Assembly: GCA_030248215.1 (NCBI GenBank)
Contig: JASANG010001420.1
Coordinates: 62,001-126,000, forward strand
Source: Enoplolaimus lenunculus
Taxonomy: Eukaryota; Nematoda; Enoplea; Enoplida; Thoracostomopsidae
Reading direction: 5' to 3'
Length of the DNA stretch: 64,000 nucleotides
The notes beneath the pieces were generated by a model. That model was not told the origin of the DNA and ran no database searches. It saw only the letters and a list, made by a program, of their open reading frames with translations. Made by a program: the position numbers and the translations under genes. The first letter of the stretch is position 1. Each line of letters starts with the position of its first letter. Below, in pieces: positions 60,501 through 64,000 of the stretch.

Positions 60501-63500
60501 GCGGAACGGTATTATAAGCAAATGCCTAAGCATAAGCCTAAGCCTAAGCTAAGCCTAAGCGTAAGAATGAGTTTATTCCTAAGCTTACGCCTAAGCCTAA
60601 GCCAAGCAAAAAAATTTAGCTAAAGCTTAAGCTTATTCTATTTTAGTCCCACAGAAAAACGTTCCGCCCCAGATCTTTACATGAGCCAAAAAACGCAAGA
60701 AACTAAAAAATGGCTTACTTGCACTTGTTGCCATACGTGCACTTTTTTCCGTACGGACATGGTCGATGATTTGCACCAATCGTTGAAGCGGCAGGGTTTG
60801 CCTTGACACGAAGAAACTCGTCTAAGCTCGGACCCCAGCGGGCAAGCGGGTCGTCTGGTGGCATGAACCTAAAAAACCGATCAACTGTAATAACCAAACA
60901 ATTTTTTATTTAATGCAACTTCCACAATAACATGCGTACACCAGGTGACTTTTGACAGGGTAGTGTCATGAACACTGAAGCATTTTTTACTCCAGTATCT
61001 TGAACCCTGAAGCCCAGGATACTGAAGTCAAAAAGCTTCAGTACCGAGATGCTGAAGCTGGAATAAAAAGAAGCAAAAACATACTAATTTACAAATCACA
61101 GCCTTTCAATAAAAAGCGGCCGGGTAAGGCAAAACCAATAAATTTGCCAAATTTCAGAAGTTCATCACATCATGGTTCCAAAGTTACTACATCTAACACT
61201 TACTGGTACTATAGGTGCTACACACATTTGATAATATTGCCATTGATTTAATATAGAAAAAATTGTTTAATCTCACCGCAAAAGTTGTCATCGACCATCG
61301 TAAACCGCAGCAGTTGTTTTTCTATGACACTCAAAAGTTACTACAAGACTTATTACCAACTAGTAATCAACACTACAGCGATATACATTTGACAACAAAT
61401 ATATGGACCCGGCCGTAATAGTAGTATAAGCATATTCGTAAACCTAAGCGCAGGAATAAGCTTATACCTAAGCCGAAGCTAAAATAAACAAAATAGTATA
61501 AATGTTAAGTTTACTCTATTGCAGTCCCGCAGAAAAACGTTCCGCCCCTGATCTTTACATCGACGAGTGTACTCAAAACTGACTTGTCATCGACCACCGT
61601 AAACATCAACAGCCGATCTTCAACGACGCTGCGAAATTCAGCCGATTCTTTTGCCAGTTCACGGAATTCGTCGTTCGATACAACAACGGCGTCTTTGTCA
61701 ACAGCAGTTTTCAGTATAAACCTATCGTCGTGGCAGACAATTCGACGCTCGCGAATTCGACGCGACGGTGTCCATACCAAAATACCATCCCGTTCTAATT
61801 CGTCCAACAAATGCTTATCTGTAATCATCGTTTCTTGGGAAAATATGTACACTGCAAAAAATGGTGAGTCAAATTGACTGTCTCCGAAATAGGCTTTTCC
61901 TGTCTACGTGAAACTTCGACTCCGCCAGAGTCGAATAATGAGTAGCTCAGTGAGTCGAATGTTGACTCTGGTAGAGTCGAATGTTGACTCAGTTTGTGTT
62001 GTCTGGAAAAGCCTATTTTGGAAAGAGTCAATTTGACTCAGCATTTTTTGCAGTATATATGAAAGCTAATTTTATTCGCTTCAACCCTGTTAACAATTTA
62101 GAGTTAAATCAATTTTAGTTTTATCCGAACGCATCAATTAATGACCACTGCACTAACCAGTAATAGGAGCATCATTCCTTGACTCTTCTCGACGATACTG
62201 CGGAACGAATACTTTGATATCTGTGTGACCACGGCGTCGAAACCAGTCGACGCACTTTTTGACTCCAGAACACGAAAATACTTGCTTGTTGCCGAACCTG
62301 CAATAATAAATTAGGCTAATAAAGAGTAAATTTGTGACAAGAAGATAATAATAATAATAATAATAGAGGTAATCGTGTGCAAACGGGAGGTACAGACGTA
62401 ACCAGGAAGGGAAGAACTGTACGTTGAAACGTCCATCTCATTTTGATCCTGAATGATTTTGGAATCTTTTTCACTTGTAATACAAGCAACTTTCAAAAAA
62501 ATTTATTCAACAACTTAACGGTCATTTTCAAGTTTTAAACAATACCACCCGAGGGGAAAAATATACTATTTGTTGATGCTACTGAGATAAGAATTCAACA
62601 AATGCCAAATAGATTATTTTGATTTGACGTGGTACCAAAACTAAGACAGCCAAGCGTCAGAGGCGTGCCAAAACATCGTTTAAAATCAATTTCCACCGCA
62701 ACGGGTCCAAAATGATTCTTCTAGAACCACACTAAATATGGTTTTCTTTCTATTGATTCTAGAAACTTTGACACGAAATTTGTTATTTTGTTTACACTTG
62801 CATCGCTGTCAAATTGGTCAAAACGCATCGGTATATACTTTTCAGTAACCGATGCATACTCGAAAAAAGCCTGCTTTCACAAAATATTACATTCGTGACT
62901 AACGAATCTATATAATTAAAGCTAGAACGCCACACATACGTATTTTAGACAGCGTTCCAGTTGATTTTAAAAACGTACTGTGTAAACTGTAATATTAATT
63001 CTTATTTCAGTTTATTACACATTGTTTGGCCCATGTTACTTTAAGGGGGTGTCCAGGTTTCTGGTGGGTCTATAAAAGAGTAGGTTTAGATTCTAGATTA
63101 CATTTTTTTGCTTAGGCTTAGGCTTAAGCTTAGGAACACATTTTTGCAACGCTTAGGCTTACGCTTAGGCTTAGGAACACATTTTTGCAACGCTTAGGCT
63201 TACGCTTAGGCTTAGGAACACATTTATGCAACGCTTAGGTTTCAGTTTCGGCTTAGGAATACGCTAAAATCTACTGTTACGCCCCTTAAAGTAACATTGG
63301 TCCGTTGTTTTATTGTATTTTTTTAGTTGCGTTACGACATCGTTGGCGTAAATATGTTGCCGTTGATTGCAAATATTGCAACCAAGTTTAACTTACGCCA
63401 TCGCAACATTGCTACCGTCGATCACAATTGCACGCAACTGATTTGCAGCTTGGCGTTTCGCTTCGTCTGCAGTGATTGCAGTTGAATTTGTTGAATCCGA

Positions 63501-63568
63501 ACCGTTCAAAAATTCGGTGCTCACATTATCTTCCACGTCTTCCACATCATCCTTGTCCAAACGCGAAT
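56017..63568 (-). CDS. ZC3H12: Regnase / ZC3H12-family endoribonuclease, 5' end outside window
   Basis: Regnases are cytoplasmic PIN-domain RNases that cut stem-loops in mRNA 3' UTRs. Minus-strand exons, in order: 63397-63568, 62158-62297, 61584-61818, 60719-60868, 58884-58972 and 56017-58262 (stop). All phases agree, giving 1009 residues in the window. Landmarks: [13 protein letters not shown] (PIN start), [81 protein letters not shown], then the CCCH finger [17 protein letters not shown]. Catalytic Asp and Asn of IDGSN, both Asp of HDDRF and the Asp of SND are present; the following YRD aspartate is Glu (FRE). The last exon carries long Gln and His tracts around a motif, [19 protein letters not shown], that resembles the conserved ZC3H12 C-terminus. 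The first exon shown begins in phase 1 after GTAG|, so N-terminal exons lie beyond 63568. Confidence 0.93.
56860..57112 (-). repeat. Coding CAA/CAG (Gln) tract, distal, in the Regnase last exon
   Basis: On the minus strand this reads as nearly continuous CAA with some CAG codons, broken by a few Pro, His and Glu codons. It lies C-terminal to the conserved YPHVV motif. Long pure CAA runs suggest length polymorphism. Frames on the plus strand here are only Leu, Cys or Val shadows. Confidence 0.9.
57346..57880 (-). repeat. Coding Gln/His repeat modules in the Regnase last exon
   Basis: Two Gln runs (57346-57570) are followed, further N-terminal in the protein, by four tandem modules of about 64-72 bp (about 57572-57850). 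Each module encodes EQQQHQQQ plus six to eight His plus a Gln run. The near-identity of the modules points to recent unequal exchange or slippage. CAT is the His codon throughout. Confidence 0.9.
58262..58883. other. Regnase intron before the last exon
   Basis: It holds no complete mobile element that I can define. Around 58735-58800 there is AAAAGCGCAACGCC / CCAAGCGTTGC, a possible decayed hairpin element. Confidence 0.4.
58995..59208. mobile_element. CACTGC palindromic MITE, copy 1 (TA target site), in a Regnase intron
   Basis: Ends CACTGCGAAAAATAGTGAGT and CGATTTTTTGCAGTG, flanked by TA on both sides. The interior has GACTC(C)G(C/G)CAGAGTC palindromes. 214 bp. The left end lies about 22 bp from the 3' splice site of Regnase exon 58884-58972. 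Confidence 0.85.
59374..59560. mobile_element. CACTGC palindromic MITE, copy 2, right end lost
   Basis: Starts CACTGCAAAAAATGGTGAGT and continues with GACTCCACCAGAGTC, but the right terminal repeat is missing. The copy fades after GCAGTAGAGAGTCAATTT. Confidence 0.8.
60481..60688. mobile_element. TTAGGC-family MITE just after the zinc-finger exon of Regnase
   Basis: Ends GGCCAATGTAAAGAACAGGGG and CCGCCCCAGATCTTTACATG. The core has CCTAAGCCTAAGCTAAGCC. On the gene's strand it begins about 30 bp after the donor at 60718. Confidence 0.85.
61405..61560. mobile_element. TTAGGC-family MITE, left end decayed, next to the donor of Regnase exon 61584-61818
   Basis: Right end CCGCCCCTGATCTTTACAT. The left end GACCCGGCCGTAATAGTAGT is diverged. 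It ends about 23 bp from the donor at 61583. Confidence 0.7.
61850..62055. mobile_element. CACTGC palindromic MITE, copy 3 (TA target site), in a Regnase intron
   Basis: Ends CACTGCAAAAAATGGTGAGT and CAGCATTTTTTGCAGTA, with TA on both sides. The arms pair over most of their length (CCGAAATAGGCTTTTCC / GGAAAAGCCTATTTTGG). It lies about 31 bp from the 3' splice site of exon 61584-61818. Confidence 0.88.
63028..63301. mobile_element. GGCCCATGT-type MITE with TTAGGC core, Regnase intron
   Basis: Ends GGCCCATGTTACTTTAAGGG and CCCCTTAAAGTAACATTGG. The core has a ~52-bp unit (AGGAACACATTTTTGCAACG plus CTTAGGCTTACGCTTAGG) repeated three times. Confidence 0.85.
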
Positions 63569-64000
63569 CTACAACAGTTATCACAAAATACAAGAGCACA
63601 CTGAGTCAAACGTGTTGCACTGTACAAATTATTCGGAGGTTAAAAGATTTTTTAACCAGGAACACATTGCCGGAAGTCAACAAATTGGACCGGAGCCGGA
63701 GATGAAGCGAAATTAAGGCCGATAAAACGATGTTGAATTTATTTGATGTTCTGGAAAAGGTCGTATCCCACGAAACGGCGGGCAGTTTTATACACTGAAA
63801 TGCTTTGACAGTCGTGTTGCTGGTAAAAACATGTCATTAACCATTCTGGTTTTGGTCAGATCCGTCCTAATTTTACAAAAGTTGAGACGGACCTCTACTG
63901 CCGTACATGGACTATTATTCTGAACACTGAACAGTAATTTAAACCACACAATTAACAGGGATACTTCAAACTGTTCCAAAAACATTAACTCCGCTTAAAT
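63569..64000 (-). other. Intron or upstream part of the Regnase gene
   Basis: No UBA-like or other N-terminal Regnase exon is visible. The 65-codon minus frame at 63788-63985 does not look like one, and the gene continues beyond the window. Confidence 0.4.

Noticed and set aside
61000-61251. Frame with repeated CTGAAG words (NPEAQDTEV...)
   Set aside because: Intronic in Regnase on the other strand, with short word repetition only and no family match.
1-64000. CRISPR arrays, bacterial operons, rRNA genes, retrovirus-like or Polinton-like elements
   Set aside because: The tandem arrays lack spacer structure, the genes have introns, and no reverse transcriptase, integrase, capsid or rRNA-like sequence was recognised.

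Overview
This is a window of animal nuclear DNA: AT-rich, with intron-containing genes, almost no long uninterrupted reading frames, and a very heavy load of short non-autonomous DNA transposons (MITEs), minisatellites and tRNA-derived repeats. The recognisable host genes are ARPC1 (Arp2/3 complex), a Patched-related RND protein, a Regnase/ZC3H12 RNase and one exon of a Polycomb RING (PCGF) gene. The taxon cannot be fixed from sequence alone. Several short repeats carry runs of TTAGGC, the known nematode telomere hexamer; Patched-related proteins are expanded in nematodes; and most 3' splice sites read TTTTAG or TTTTCAG. These fit a nematode or another compact invertebrate, but none is decisive.

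Layout. 1-16,700 is gene-poor: a ~176-bp satellite (865-1750), a 29-bp minisatellite (4654-5291), an 89-bp minisatellite (5778-6524), a duplicated promoter-like module with eight CCAAT boxes and a TATA box (8770-9275), and many hAT-like MITE copies. 16,720-16,936 (minus) is the first coding exon of a PCGF-type RING protein. 19,602-31,923 (plus) is ARPC1, with about ten exons and introns stuffed with MITEs. A small unidentified gene may follow at 32,470. 39,880-47,357 (plus) is a four-exon gene whose exons join in phase into a 1685-residue, 12-TM Patched-related protein with Asn/Gln-rich tails. 56,017-63,568 (minus) is the 3' part of a Regnase gene: PIN RNase domain, CCCH zinc finger, conserved C-terminal motif, and a huge Gln/His-repeat region. 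Its 5' end lies beyond the right edge.

The genes are unrelated housekeeping or regulatory loci; nothing indicates a shared pathway. The unifying feature is how transposons meet splicing. MITE ends lie within tens of bases of many splice sites, and one TA-flanked palindromic family carries a GTGAGT donor near one end and a TTTTTTGCAG acceptor at the other, so it could in principle behave as a ready-made intron. No retrovirus-like, Polinton-like or toxin fossil was recognised.
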